A stretch of 64,000 nucleotides of DNA, from assembly GCF_001426585.1 (NCBI RefSeq), contig NZ_LMEI01000006.1:174945-238944 (forward strand). The letters are read 5' to 3'. Positions 9,565 to 17,982 of the stretch are shown piece after piece; positions within the stretch are counted from its first letter, which is position 1, and each line of letters begins with the position of its first letter. Origin of the DNA: Streptomyces sp. Root431. GTDB taxonomy: Bacteria > Actinomycetota > Actinomycetes > Streptomycetales > Streptomycetaceae. The translations under genes and the position numbers were made by a program. Below the pieces are notes generated by a model that saw nothing but the letters and a program-made list of their open reading frames with translations, was not told where the DNA came from and did no database searches.

Positions 9565-10599
9565 TCAGCCCCGGGCCTTCAGCCAGACGTCCTCCGCCGC
9601 GTAGTCGAACAGGTCCACGCCGTACTTCGCGAGACCCGTGAAGGCCTCCCGCCACTCCCGGTCGCCCAGGTGCGCGGTCAGCCACTCCACCGTCTCCGGG
9701 AGCGTCTCGGCGTACGACACCACCGGCCGGTAGCCCAACTCCCGCTCGGCCGCCGTCATGTCGTAGACGACGGGGTGTGGCGCGGTCCACGGAGTGGACC
9801 CCACCGTGCCCTCCGGCGCCCCCTCCATGAGGATCGTCTCGCTGCGCACGCCCATGACCGCGTCGATCGCCGCACCGATCTCCGCCACCGTCGGCGCCTC
9901 CGGGTCGCCGCCGTTGAGCACCCGGCTGCCCGGGTTCGCCGCCGCGAGCCGGACCAGCTCCGCGAGGTTGTCCACGTGCACCGGGTGGAACCGCGAGGTG
10001 CCGCCGTACGCGAGGACGCGCACCGGCCGCCCGTCGAGCGCCCGCTTGACGAACCACAGCTCGCGCGGACCCGGGCTGTACGGACCGTGGATCGCGCCCG
10101 CGCGCAGGAGCGTCGTCGGCAGCGCGTCGCCCGCCGCCAGCAGCTCCCGCTCCAGGGCGATCTTCCGCGTGCTGTACGTCGTGTCGCCGGGCGCGACCGT
10201 CCGCCACTCTTCCGCCGTGGGCACCGGGAAGGCGGGGAAGCCGTCGGGCCGGTCCTGGGTGTCGAAGCTGCGGCCCTGCGCGTCCTCGTAGACGGCGCCG
10301 CTCGACACCACCACCGCCGAACCGATCCGGTCGGCGAGACCGGTCAGCTGCCTGCCGTGCGCGCCGTCGTACGCGACGATGTCGACGAGCACGTCACAGC
10401 CCTCGCCGAGCCCCGCCGCCAGCGCCCCCTCCTCGGTCCGGTCGAGCCGCACCGACCGGACCTCGTCCGGCCACCTCTCGTCCCTGACGCCACGCCGCGA
10501 AGCGGCCGTCACCTCCCAGCCGTCCGCGACGAGCGCCCGCACGGCCGCCCGCCCCACCTGTCCCGATGCACCCAGTACGAACGCGTTTCCCTTGGTCAT
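9565..10599 (-). CDS. NAD-dependent epimerase/dehydratase family protein
   Basis: The 344-residue product is an extended short-chain dehydrogenase: the dinucleotide motif G-A-S-G-Q-V-G is at residues 9-15, V-V-V-S-S-G-A-V-Y-E near 95-105 supplies the Ser, and Y-S-T-R-K gives the catalytic Tyr and Lys. L-R-A-G-A-I-H-G-P-Y-S and F-H-P-V-H-V-D-N-L-A are typical of the family's substrate domain. The substrate cannot be told from sequence. It stands alone between the aminopeptidase (convergent) and an acyltransferase on the same strand. Confidence 0.85.
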   Translation of the reverse strand: MTKGNAFVLGASGQVGRAAVRALVADGWEVTAASRRGVRDERWPDEVRSVRLDRTEEGALAAGLGEGCDVLVDIVAYDGAHGRQLTGLADRIGSAVVVSSGAVYEDAQGRSFDTQDRPDGFPAFPVPTAEEWRTVAPGDTTYSTRKIALERELLAAGDALPTTLLRAGAIHGPYSPGPRELWFVKRALDGRPVRVLAYGGTSRFHPVHVDNLAELVRLAAANPGSRVLNGGDPEAPTVAEIGAAIDAVMGVRSETILMEGAPEGTVGSTPWTAPHPVVYDMTAAERELGYRPVVSYAETLPETVEWLTAHLGDREWREAFTGLAKYGVDLFDYAAEDVWLKARG

Positions 10600-10663
10600 G
10601 ATCTCGACGCTAGGGCCGAACGGGACGCCGGCCCAGGGGTTTGCGCCGTGCGCGGATCCGCCC

Positions 10664-11410
10664 TCAGCGTTCCCGTCGGCGGAACTTTCGGGCGGGTACG
10701 TCGTTCCCCGCCTCCGCCGCCTTCACGACCGCCGCGTACTCGTCCACGTACTCCTGCCCGGAGAGCCGCAGGATCTCGTACATGATCTCGTCGGTCACCG
10801 CGCGGACCACTGCCCGCTCGCCCGCCGACCCCGCGAAGCGGGAGAAGTCCAGCGGTGCCCCGAAACGGATCGTGACCCGCCGGATCCGCGGCACGACCTT
10901 CCCCGGCGGCTGGATCTCGAACGTGCCGACCATCGCGCACGGCACCACCGGCACCCCGGCGGTCAGCGCCATCACCGCCACCCCCACCTTGCCCTTGTAG
11001 AGCCTCCCGTCATGGGAGCGCGTCCCCTCGGGATAGATGCCGAGCAGCTCGCCCTTGTCCAGGACGCCGAGCCCCTCGCGGATCGCCGCCTGCCCGGCCT
11101 CCTTCCCCGACCGGTCCACCGGGATCTGCCCGGCGGCCCGGAAGAAGGCCGCCGTCAGCCGGCCCTTGAGGCCCGGACCCGTGAAGTACTCCTGTTTGGC
11201 GAGGAAGGTGATCCGCCGGTCGAGCACGACCGGCATCAGGAAGTGGTCGGAGAAGGAGAGGTGATTGCCCGCGACGATCGCCGCGCCCTCCGCCGGGACG
11301 TGCTCAAGACCCTCGATCCGCGGCCGGAAGAGCAGCCTGAGCAGCGGACCCAGCAGTACGTGCTTCATCAGGTGGTAGAACACCCGCGACCCCCGTTCGT
11401 CGTTCGTCAC
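10664..11410 (-). CDS. Lysophospholipid acyltransferase (PlsC-like)
   Basis: The 248-residue product carries the acyltransferase motifs N-H-x4-D (N-H-L-S-F-S-D, His50 and Asp55), the F-L-A-K block, P-V-D-R and Y-P-E-G-T-R-S. PlsC-type enzymes acylate lysophosphatidate or related glycerolipids at the inner membrane face. One hydrophobic stretch near residues 12-28 may anchor it. The start used is the GTG at 11410, whose RBS is weak; the ATG 14 codons further in (M-K-H-V-L-L) is an alternative. It is divergent from the lipoprotein gene with about 50 bases between. Confidence 0.9.
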   Translation of the reverse strand: MTNDERGSRVFYHLMKHVLLGPLLRLLFRPRIEGLEHVPAEGAAIVAGNHLSFSDHFLMPVVLDRRITFLAKQEYFTGPGLKGRLTAAFFRAAGQIPVDRSGKEAGQAAIREGLGVLDKGELLGIYPEGTRSHDGRLYKGKVGVAVMALTAGVPVVPCAMVGTFEIQPPGKVVPRIRRVTIRFGAPLDFSRFAGSAGERAVVRAVTDEIMYEILRLSGQEYVDEYAAVVKAAEAGNDVPARKFRRRER

Positions 11411-11463
11411 TGCCCGTTGTATCGGCGCGCGGGCCCGTGGTCCACTGGTGGGGGAGCGTCATC

Positions 11464-12504
11464 ATGACGGGCGACCGAGGGACCAGGCGTCCCGGCCGCG
11501 CCCTCACCGCGCTGCTCTGCGCGCTGACGGCGGCCGGTCTGTACGGCTGCTCCGACCCGGGCACGCGGGAGCCGAGCCCCACCCCGACGCCCCCACCGGC
11601 CACGACGGCCCCGGCACCCACCACCACGGCCCCCGCGCCCACCAAGCCCGCCCCTCGCTCACCGCTCACCGGGCTCCCCGCGCGGCCCGCCCCCGTCGTC
11701 GCCGTGAAGATCGACAACGTGGCCGCGGCCCGCCCCCACACGGGTCTCGGCGCCGCCGACATCGTCTACGTCGAACAGGTCGAGGGCGGCGTGACCCGGC
11801 TCCTGGCCGTCTACTCCTCGCGGCTCCCCGAGCTCACCGGCCCTGTGCGCAGCGCCCGCGAGTCCGACATCTCGCTCCTCGCCCCCTTCGGCAGGCCGGT
11901 GCTCGGCTACTCGGGCGCGCAGTCCGCCCTGAACCCCCTCCTGAACGCCGCCCCGCTGCACCTCGTCACCGAGTCCACCGCGCCGGGCGCCTTCCGGCGC
12001 TCCCCGGACCGGGCCGCCCCGCACAACCTCTACCTCCGCCCGGAGCGCGCCCTCGCCACCGACCCCGGAGCCCCGAACGCCCAGGACATCGGCTTCCGCT
12101 TCGGGCCCGCGCCGACCGGCGGCACCGCGGTCGACTCCTCGACCGTCCGCTTCCCCGCCGCCCGCTACACCTTCACCTGGTCCGCCGCCGACCGCGCCTG
12201 GCGCGTGGCGATGGACGGCCGCGAGGCCCGCGCCACGGACAGCGGACCCCTCACTCCGGAGACGGTCGTCGTCCAGCGCGTCACGATCCGCCCGTCCCGC
12301 TTCCAGGACCGGTTCGGCGCGGTCTCCCCGTACACCGAGACGACCGGCAGCGGCACCGCCGTCGTCCTGCGCGACGGCCGCTCGTACGAGGCACGCTGGT
12401 CCCGGCCCTCGGCCACGGCGGACACCACCTTCACCACCCCGAGCGGGGCGCCCCTCCCCTTGGCCCCGGGACAGACCTGGGTCGTCCTCGCCCCGCGCGC
12501 ATAG
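11464..12504 (+). CDS. DUF3048 (YerB-like) lipoprotein
   Basis: The 346-residue product has a lipoprotein signal: R-A-L-T-A-L-L-C-A-L-T-A-A-G-L-Y-G-C, with the lipobox Cys at 29. A Pro/Thr linker follows (about 31-65), then P-L-T-G-L-P, V-A-V-K-I-D-N, R-P-H-T-G-L-G-A-A-D-I-V-Y and S-A-R-E-S-D-I-S-L-L, which match the DUF3048 N-terminal domain, and a C-terminal half with matching segments. The family is extracytoplasmic and of unknown function. I chose the ATG at 11464 because GGGGGAG lies before it and the signal peptide then has normal length. Confidence 0.88.
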   Translation: MTGDRGTRRPGRALTALLCALTAAGLYGCSDPGTREPSPTPTPPPATTAPAPTTTAPAPTKPAPRSPLTGLPARPAPVVAVKIDNVAAARPHTGLGAADIVYVEQVEGGVTRLLAVYSSRLPELTGPVRSARESDISLLAPFGRPVLGYSGAQSALNPLLNAAPLHLVTESTAPGAFRRSPDRAAPHNLYLRPERALATDPGAPNAQDIGFRFGPAPTGGTAVDSSTVRFPAARYTFTWSAADRAWRVAMDGREARATDSGPLTPETVVVQRVTIRPSRFQDRFGAVSPYTETTGSGTAVVLRDGRSYEARWSRPSATADTTFTTPSGAPLPLAPGQTWVVLAPRA

Positions 12505-12537
12505 CGATCAGGGCGGCGAGTGGGCAGTGGCGCAGGG

Positions 12538-12606
12538 CCGTGCCATCAAGACCGTGTCATCAAGACCGTGCCGTCAAGGCCGTGCCGTCAGGGCCGGCCG
12601 TCAGGG
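12538..12606. repeat. 14-base tandem repeat, five units
   Basis: Units of CCGTGCCATCAAGA type run at 12538-12551, 12552-12565, 12566-12579, 12580-12593 and a 13-base last unit at 12594-12606, drifting towards CCGTGCCGTCAGGG. It lies between the lipoprotein gene and the 3' end of a small membrane protein gene on the other strand. Confidence 0.85.
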
Positions 12607-12819
12607 CTGTGTCGGACCCGGGCGGGGCGGTGGGCGCCGGCGGCGGCGTGGGGCGGCCGGCACCGTGCTGTCCGCGGCCGCCATCCCGATCGTGGCCACC
12701 ACCAGCACCACCAGACCGAACCAGAGCCAGCCGCTGCTGCCGAGCGCTACCGTGTAGGTCGTCGTCAGCACCAGTGCCGCGCCGGTGAGCGCCGCCATCG
12801 TCTTCGTGGGACCGGACAT
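12601..12819 (-). CDS. Small two-helix membrane protein, unknown function
   Basis: The 72-residue product has two hydrophobic segments (about 7-26 and 30-48: [12 protein letters not shown] and S-G-W-L-W-F-G-L-V-V-L-V-V-A-T-I-G-M) and a Pro/Arg-rich tail. GGAGG precedes the ATG by 8 bases, and the codon pattern fits a real gene. The stop lies within the 14-base tandem array, so the tail sequence may vary with repeat number. I do not recognise a family. Confidence 0.7.
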   Translation of the reverse strand: MSGPTKTMAALTGAALVLTTTYTVALGSSGWLWFGLVVLVVATIGMAAADSTVPAAPRRRRRPPPRPGPTQP

Positions 12820-12913
12820 CGATCCGCCTCCTCCCGGCCGGGGCCGCGGAAGTCGTCGTCCCCATCGTGACCCCGGAAGGGGGGCGTGCGCTACTCCCGG
12901 GGAGCGGGCTTCG

Positions 12914-13864
12914 TCACCGGCCCCGGGCCTGGAGCGAGGCCAGGTAGGCGTTGTACGCCTCCAGGTCCTTGTCCCCGTTCCGGTCGGCGGCCCGGTCCAT
13001 GCGGACCGCTTGCCGCTGCTCGGAGTGGTACCACTGGTAGACCAGCGCGATCAGCACCAGCACGGACGGGATCTCGCTGAACGCCCAGGCGATGCCGCCC
13101 GCCGCGTTCTGGTCGGCGAGGGCGTCGATCCCCAGCGAGGCGGGCGGGCTCTGGTAAGCCTTCACCATCGGCTCGCTGGCCATCATCAGCGCGATGCCGA
13201 AGAACGCGTGGAACGGCATGCCCGCGAACAGCTCCAGCATCCGCATCACGTACCCCGGCCGGTGCGGACCCGGGTCCACGCCCATGATCGGCCAGAAGAA
13301 GACCACGCCGACCATCAGGAAGTGCACCATCATCCCGATGTGCCCGGGCTTGGACTCCATCAGGAAGTCGAACAGCGGCGTGAAGTACAGCGCGTACAGG
13401 CTCGCGATGAACATCGGGATCGTGAAGCCGGGGTGCGTGATCACCTTCATGTACCGGCTGTGCAGCAGCTTCAGGAGCAGCTCGCGCGGCCCCGTCGCCC
13501 CCCGGCCCGCCACCGGCAGCGCCCGCAGCGCCAGCGTCACCGGCGCGCCGAGCAGCAGCAGGATCGGCGACAGCATGGAGATCACCATGTGCTGCACCAT
13601 GTGCACGCTGAACATGACCATGCCGTAGTCGTTGAGCTTGGTGCACATCACCAGGGCGATGGTCAGGACGCCGACGACGAAGAACACCGTCCGGCTCACC
13701 GGCCACGCGTCACCGCGCCGCCGCAGCCGCGCCACACCCCAGCCGTACAGACCGAGCCCCGCGAGGCAGCCGATCAGGAAGAACAGGTCGGGAGAGAACT
13801 CCAGGCCACGCCCCAGCGTGAACGGCGGCAGATCCGTGGTCATGCCGTGCCCGCTGTGATCCAT
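12914..13864 (-). CDS. CtaG-like cytochrome c oxidase assembly membrane protein
   Basis: The 316-residue product starts M-D-H-S-G-H-G-M, a His/Met-rich tip, and has about seven membrane helices. F-S-V-H-M-V-Q-H-M (about 85-93), H-P-G-F-T-I-P-M-F, M-V-H-F-L-M-V-G and M-P-F-H-A-F-F-G-I match the caa3-type oxidase assembly factor family (CtaG, PF09678 as I remember it). The His/Met clusters suggest copper handling for CuA/CuB insertion. AGGAG precedes the ATG. It lies downstream of pfkA but a strong terminator separates them. Confidence 0.88.
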   Translation of the reverse strand: MDHSGHGMTTDLPPFTLGRGLEFSPDLFFLIGCLAGLGLYGWGVARLRRRGDAWPVSRTVFFVVGVLTIALVMCTKLNDYGMVMFSVHMVQHMVISMLSPILLLLGAPVTLALRALPVAGRGATGPRELLLKLLHSRYMKVITHPGFTIPMFIASLYALYFTPLFDFLMESKPGHIGMMVHFLMVGVVFFWPIMGVDPGPHRPGYVMRMLELFAGMPFHAFFGIALMMASEPMVKAYQSPPASLGIDALADQNAAGGIAWAFSEIPSVLVLIALVYQWYHSEQRQAVRMDRAADRNGDKDLEAYNAYLASLQARGR

Positions 13865-13911
13865 CTGAGTACTCCTGGAGCCCGATTCGCGCTTGTTGTC
13901 CGCACCAGACT

Positions 13912-13951
13912 AGAACCGCCCCCGGCCGCGACTGCGACCGGGGGCGGTTCT
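13912..13951 (-). terminator. Terminator of pfkA
   Basis: A perfect 14-bp stem (13912-13925 with 13938-13951) and 12-base loop lie 17 bases past the pfkA stop. Confidence 0.85.
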
Positions 13952-13967
13952 CACCTCGTGGCGTGGA

Positions 13968-14993
13968 TCAGAGGACGCACTCGGCCTCGGCGTAGCGGTC
14001 CTCGGGGACCGTCTTCAGGGACTCGACGGCCTGCGCCAGCGGGACCATGACGATGTCCGTGCCGCGCAGCGCGGTGAGCATGCCGAACTCGCCGCGGTGC
14101 GCCGCTTCCACCGCGTGCCAGCCGAAGCGGGTGGCGAGGACGCGGTCGTACGCGGTCGGGGTGCCGCCGCGCTGGACGTGGCCGAGGATGACCGGGCGGG
14201 CCTCCTTGCCGAGGCGCCGCTCCAGCTCCACGGAGAGCTGGTTCGCTATGCCGGTGAACCGCTCGTGGCCGTAGATGTCCGTGCCCGCGGACTTGAAGTC
14301 CATCGAGCCCTCGCGCGGCTTCGCGCCCTCGGCGACGACCACGATCGCGAACCGCTTGCCGGCCTCGAAGCGCTCGCCGACCCGGGAGGTCAGCTCGTCG
14401 ATGTCGAAGGGGCGCTCCGGGACGACGACGGCGTGTGCACCGGCGGCCATGCCGGAGTGCAGCGCGATCCACCCGGTGTGGCGGCCCATGACCTCGACGA
14501 CGAGGACCCGCTGGTGCGACTCGGCTGTCGTCTTCAGCCGGTCGAGGGCCTCGGTGGCGACGGTGACGGCCGTGTCGAAGCCGAAGGTGACGTCGGTGGA
14601 GGCGATGTCGTTGTCGATGGTCTTCGGGACCCCGACGATCGGCAGGCCCGCCTCGGAGAGGAGGTTCGCCGCCTTCAGGGTGCCCTCGCCGCCGATCGGG
14701 ATGATGGCGTCCAGGCCCAGGTCCGCGACGTGGCCGCGGGCGGTCTCGACGCCGCCGACCAGGTGCGCGGGCTGGACCCGGGAGGAGCCGAGGATGGTGC
14801 CGCCGCGGGCGAGTATGCCGCCCACCGCGTCGAGGTCGAGCTTGCGGTAGTCACACTCCAGCAGGCCCTTCCACCCGTCGTGGAAGCCGATGACCTCGTC
14901 ACCGTGGTCGACGACGGCGCGGTGCACGACGGAACGGATGACGGCATTCAGACCGGGGCAGTCTCCGCCGGAGGTGAGCACACCAATGCGCAT
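13968..14993 (-). CDS. pfkA: 6-phosphofructokinase
   Basis: The 341-residue product begins M-R-I-G-V-L-T-S-G-G-D-C-P-G-L-N-A and contains G-G-E-G-T (101-105), P-K-T-I-D-N-D (123-129), G-F-D-T-A, M-G-R-H-T-G-W and H-V-Q-R-G-G-T-P. It phosphorylates fructose 6-phosphate in glycolysis. Gly104 is the residue seen in ATP-dependent enzymes, whereas Lys124 is typical of pyrophosphate enzymes; actinobacterial group III PFKs with this combination are known to use ATP, so ATP is the likely donor. AAAGG precedes the ATG. It is a single gene flanked by terminators. Confidence 0.95.
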   Translation of the reverse strand: MRIGVLTSGGDCPGLNAVIRSVVHRAVVDHGDEVIGFHDGWKGLLECDYRKLDLDAVGGILARGGTILGSSRVQPAHLVGGVETARGHVADLGLDAIIPIGGEGTLKAANLLSEAGLPIVGVPKTIDNDIASTDVTFGFDTAVTVATEALDRLKTTAESHQRVLVVEVMGRHTGWIALHSGMAAGAHAVVVPERPFDIDELTSRVGERFEAGKRFAIVVVAEGAKPREGSMDFKSAGTDIYGHERFTGIANQLSVELERRLGKEARPVILGHVQRGGTPTAYDRVLATRFGWHAVEAAHRGEFGMLTALRGTDIVMVPLAQAVESLKTVPEDRYAEAECVL

Positions 14994-15049
14994 AGCCCAA
15001 AAACCTTTGCAACGTGGGCCGACTCCCGGACCACGTCGTCCGGCTGGAT

Positions 15050-15081
15050 CCCCGCCACCCTATCGGTGCAGGGTGGCGGGG
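15050..15081 (-). terminator. Terminator after gatD
   Basis: A perfect 12-bp stem (15050-15061 with 15070-15081) with an 8-base loop lies 58 bases downstream of the gatD stop and upstream of pfkA. Confidence 0.8.
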
Positions 15082-15139
15082 CCGAAACGGATGTCCGCAC
15101 AGTGGACACCGTACGTTCGTACGAGCCCGTGAGGGTGCG

Positions 15140-15868
15140 TCAGGCGGGCTGCGTGGCCGCCGCGATGCGCTCGGCGCGCAGCGCCTCGTACCACCGGTCG
15201 TCGGTCGGCGGCAGCGCGTTCACATCGAGGGCCAGCTTCAGGAGCAGGTCCGCGATCTGCGGGTTCCGGGCCATGACGGGGCCGTGCATGTACGTACCGA
15301 AGACGGTGTCGTTGTACGCGCCCTCGGTGCCGTCGCCGGTGCCGTTGCCGTTGCCGAAGACGGTCCGGGCGAACGGCCGGGCCGTCGGGCCGAGGTGGGT
15401 GATGCCCTGGTGGTTCTCGAAACCGGTGAGCTGGGGCAGGCCGAGGCGCGGGTCGATGTCCGCGAGGACGTCGCCGACGCACCGGGCGCCCTCGCCGCGG
15501 GTCGAGATCACGTCGATCAGACCGAGACCGGCCTCGCGCTCGCCGAGGTCGTTGATGAACTCGTGGCCCAGGATCTGGTAACCGGCGCAGACCGAGAAGA
15601 TGATCGCGCCGTTGGACGCGGCCCGGCTGAGGCCGCCGTCCCGCCGGAGCCGCTCGGCCGCGAGCCGCTGCGGGCGGTCCTCACCGCCGCCGATCAGGTA
15701 GATGTCGCCGGAGGTCGGCACCGGCTGGTCGCTGCGGACGTCGACGCGCTCGACGTGGAGTCCGCGCTGCTCGGCGCGGCGCTGGACGACGAGGACGTTG
15801 CCCTGGTCGCCGTAGGTGCTGAGCAGGTCCGGGTAGACCCAGACCAGGCGCAGGCTGCTGTCAGTCAT
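15140..15868 (-). CDS. gatD: Lipid II isoglutaminyl synthase, glutamine amidotransferase subunit
   Basis: The 242-residue product is a class I glutamine amidotransferase-like protein with Cys94 in F-S-V-C-A-G-Y-Q-I-L-G and His195 in G-T-Y-M-H-G-P, matching GatD. It releases ammonia from glutamine and passes it to MurT to amidate the D-Glu of the lipid II stem peptide, giving isoglutamine. It follows murT by 19 bases on the same strand, the usual two-gene operon in Gram-positive bacteria. V-Y-P-D-L-L-S-T-Y-G-D-x-G-N near the start is diagnostic for the family. Confidence 0.95.
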   Translation of the reverse strand: MTDSSLRLVWVYPDLLSTYGDQGNVLVVQRRAEQRGLHVERVDVRSDQPVPTSGDIYLIGGGEDRPQRLAAERLRRDGGLSRAASNGAIIFSVCAGYQILGHEFINDLGEREAGLGLIDVISTRGEGARCVGDVLADIDPRLGLPQLTGFENHQGITHLGPTARPFARTVFGNGNGTGDGTEGAYNDTVFGTYMHGPVMARNPQIADLLLKLALDVNALPPTDDRWYEALRAERIAAATQPA

Positions 15869-15887
15869 GCTGCATGTCCTCTACGGG

Positions 15888-17135
15888 TCAGTTGCCGACG
15901 CGGCGGCGGACGTCCTGGAAGGCGGTGTAGTTGGCGATCAGCTCGATCTGCCCGGGCGGGGCCATGGCGACGGCCTCGTCGAGCGTCTCGCAGACGCGGA
16001 AGTCCACGCCCGCGACCTCCAGGCGGACCGCCAGGTCCAGCTTCCGGTCGCCGATGACCATGATCGGGTGGCCCGCGAGCCGCCCGTAGTCCACGTCCCA
16101 CAGCCAGGAGGTGTCCGTGCCGTCGGCGCCGCGCGCGTTGACGGAGAGGATCACCGGGGTCGGCGGCTGGTCGATGAGGGAGAACGTCTCCAGCCAGCCT
16201 GCCGGGTTCTTTGCCAGCAGCAGGCGCAGGTCGCGGTTCTGGAAGGAGACCACGTCATAGCGTCCGGCGACGGCCTGCACCTGGTACATGCGCTCCAGGG
16301 CCACCTGCGGCGGCACCCCGAAGACCGCGGCGACCGCGGCGGAGGTGGCGGCGTTCGCCTTGTTGGCGCGGCCGGGCAGCTGCAGGCGGATCGGCCAGGC
16401 CGAACCGTGCGGGTCGAGCACGTGGTCGCCGCTGAGCGCCCAGCTCGGCGCGGGACGGCGGAAGCCGCACTCGCCGCAGAACCAGTCGTCGCCCGGACGC
16501 TGCATCACACCGCCGCAGGCGGGGCACGACCAGGCGTCGTCCTTCCACTCCTGGCCCGCGGCCACCCACACCACGTTGGGGGAGGAGGAGGCGGCCCACA
16601 CGATGAGCGGGTCGTCGGCGTTGGCGATGACCACGGCCTTGGTGCCGTTGAGGCCCTCGCGCCACTTCTCGGCGAGCATCCGGGTCTCGGCGGCGCGGTC
16701 GAGCTGGTCGCGGGAGAGGTTGAGCAGCGCGATCACCTTGGGCGTGGTGTCGCGGGCGACGCCGGCGAGGTACTTCTCGTCGACCTCGATGACGCCGTAC
16801 TTGGCGTCCGAGCCGCCGGCCAGCGCCGAGGTGATGCCCGCCGGCATGTTGGCGCCGAGCGCGTTCGAGACCACGGGGCCGGCGGCGCGGAGCGCCTCGG
16901 CGATCAGCCGGGTCGTCGTCGTCTTGCCGTTGGTCGCCGACACCAGGACGACGTCCAGGTGCTGCGCGAGCCGCCCGAGGAGGTCCGGGTCGAGCTTCAG
17001 CGCCACCTTGCCGCCGATCACGGATCCGCTGCCGCGCCCGGCCGCACGCGACACCGCGGCCGCGGCCTTGCCCGCCGTCACGGCCAGCTTGGCGCGCGGC
17101 GAAAGCGGCTCTGGATTACCGGGGTGTCCTGACAT
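15888..17135 (-). CDS. murT: Lipid II isoglutaminyl synthase, MurT subunit
   Basis: The 415-residue product has the Mur ligase ATP motif A-T-N-G-K-T-T-T-T (Lys71), S-N-A-L-G-A-N-M, N-L-S-R-D-Q-L-D-R, and a four-Cys zinc ribbon (C-P-A-C and C-G-E-C, about 208-229) inserted in the central domain, which is specific to MurT. With GatD it amidates lipid II at the membrane. GGAGG precedes the ATG by 8 bases. It is divergent from def, sharing a 126-base intergenic region. Confidence 0.96.
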   Translation of the reverse strand: MSGHPGNPEPLSPRAKLAVTAGKAAAAVSRAAGRGSGSVIGGKVALKLDPDLLGRLAQHLDVVLVSATNGKTTTTRLIAEALRAAGPVVSNALGANMPAGITSALAGGSDAKYGVIEVDEKYLAGVARDTTPKVIALLNLSRDQLDRAAETRMLAEKWREGLNGTKAVVIANADDPLIVWAASSSPNVVWVAAGQEWKDDAWSCPACGGVMQRPGDDWFCGECGFRRPAPSWALSGDHVLDPHGSAWPIRLQLPGRANKANAATSAAVAAVFGVPPQVALERMYQVQAVAGRYDVVSFQNRDLRLLLAKNPAGWLETFSLIDQPPTPVILSVNARGADGTDTSWLWDVDYGRLAGHPIMVIGDRKLDLAVRLEVAGVDFRVCETLDEAVAMAPPGQIELIANYTAFQDVRRRVGN

Positions 17136-17261
17136 CGTTCTTGTTCCTCCTTGCGTCGGTCCGGGCTCAGCCTATCGAGATCCGGCCAGCAGCCCGAACA
17201 GCGGCACCGCCGAGAGGCCGTGCGAAACAGCCTGGTCACGGCGGACCGTACCCTTACGGCC

Positions 17262-17828
17262 ATGCGAAACCGCCCCATCCCCGGCAGTTCCGGCCTCGTC
17301 CGAGCGATGACTCTGCTCGGCGACCCCGTCCTGCACACTCCCTGCGCGCCCGTCACCGACTTCGGCCCCGAACTGGCCCGGCTCGTCGAGGACATGTTCG
17401 CCACGATGTACGCGGCGCACGGCGTGGGTCTGGCGGCGAACCAGGTCGGCGTGGGCCTGCGGGTGTTCGTGTACGACTGCCCCGACGACGAGGACGTGCG
17501 TCACCTGGGACATGTGGTGAATCCGACGCTGGTGGAGGCGGACGGCGACGTGATCCGGGGCCCGGAGGGCTGTCTCTCCCTGCCGGGCCTGGAGGCGCCG
17601 ACGCCGCGATTCGACCGCGCCGTGGTGGAGGGCGTCCGGCTGGACGGCACTCCGGTACGGATCGAGGGCACGGGTTTCTTCGCCCGCTGCCTCCAGCACG
17701 AGACCGACCACCTGGAGGGCGGGGTCTATGCCGACCACGTGACGGGGTGGCGCAAGTCACGTCTGCTGCGCGCGATCCGCAAGCAGCCGTGGGGCGCCGA
17801 CGCGTCCGTACTGGAGGGTTCCCGCTGA
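17262..17828 (+). CDS. def: Peptide deformylase
   Basis: The 188-residue product has the three deformylase motifs: G-V-G-L-A-A-N-Q-V (54-62), E-G-C-L-S-L-P (metal Cys104) and H-E-T-D-H-L (metal His146 and His150, catalytic Glu147). It removes the formyl group from nascent proteins. I chose the ATG at 17262 (M-R-N-R-P-I-P-G); no RBS is visible but TACCCT (17249-17254) would place transcription start at the ATG, so a leaderless mRNA is possible. A longer in-frame start at 17151 adds sequence without family character. It is divergent from murT. Confidence 0.93.
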   Translation: MRNRPIPGSSGLVRAMTLLGDPVLHTPCAPVTDFGPELARLVEDMFATMYAAHGVGLAANQVGVGLRVFVYDCPDDEDVRHLGHVVNPTLVEADGDVIRGPEGCLSLPGLEAPTPRFDRAVVEGVRLDGTPVRIEGTGFFARCLQHETDHLEGGVYADHVTGWRKSRLLRAIRKQPWGADASVLEGSR

Positions 17829-17870
17829 ACCCGCGGGGCCCACTCGCCGGGACCCGGCGAGTGAGCCGAA

Positions 17871-17964
17871 GGGGCGCGGCCGGGGGAACACCCCCGAGCG
17901 CGCGGAGCCTCCTGAGGAACGAAGGAGGCGAGCACGGTCGGGGGCGTTCCCCCGGCCGCGCCCC
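17871..17964. repeat. Long extragenic hairpin with nested arms
   Basis: A perfect 19-bp outer stem (17871-17889 with 17946-17964) encloses a second stem (17891-17897 with 17939-17945) and an inner GCCTCC/GGAGGC stem around 17907-17930. A smaller hairpin (CACTCGCCGGG arm) lies just upstream at about 17841-17863. It separates the convergent def and TetR genes. It can act as a bidirectional terminator, but its length and nested order look like a mobile palindromic element. Confidence 0.7.
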
Positions 17965-17982
17965 GGAGGCGAACCGAGCCTT

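Noticed and set aside
7712..10207. An 831-codon minus-strand frame across the aminopeptidase and epimerase genes
   Set aside because: It crosses two clear genes, contains no motif and has composition typical of an antisense frame.
12538..12606. CRISPR-like array
   Set aside because: The units are 14 bases with no spacers between them and no cas genes are in the window.
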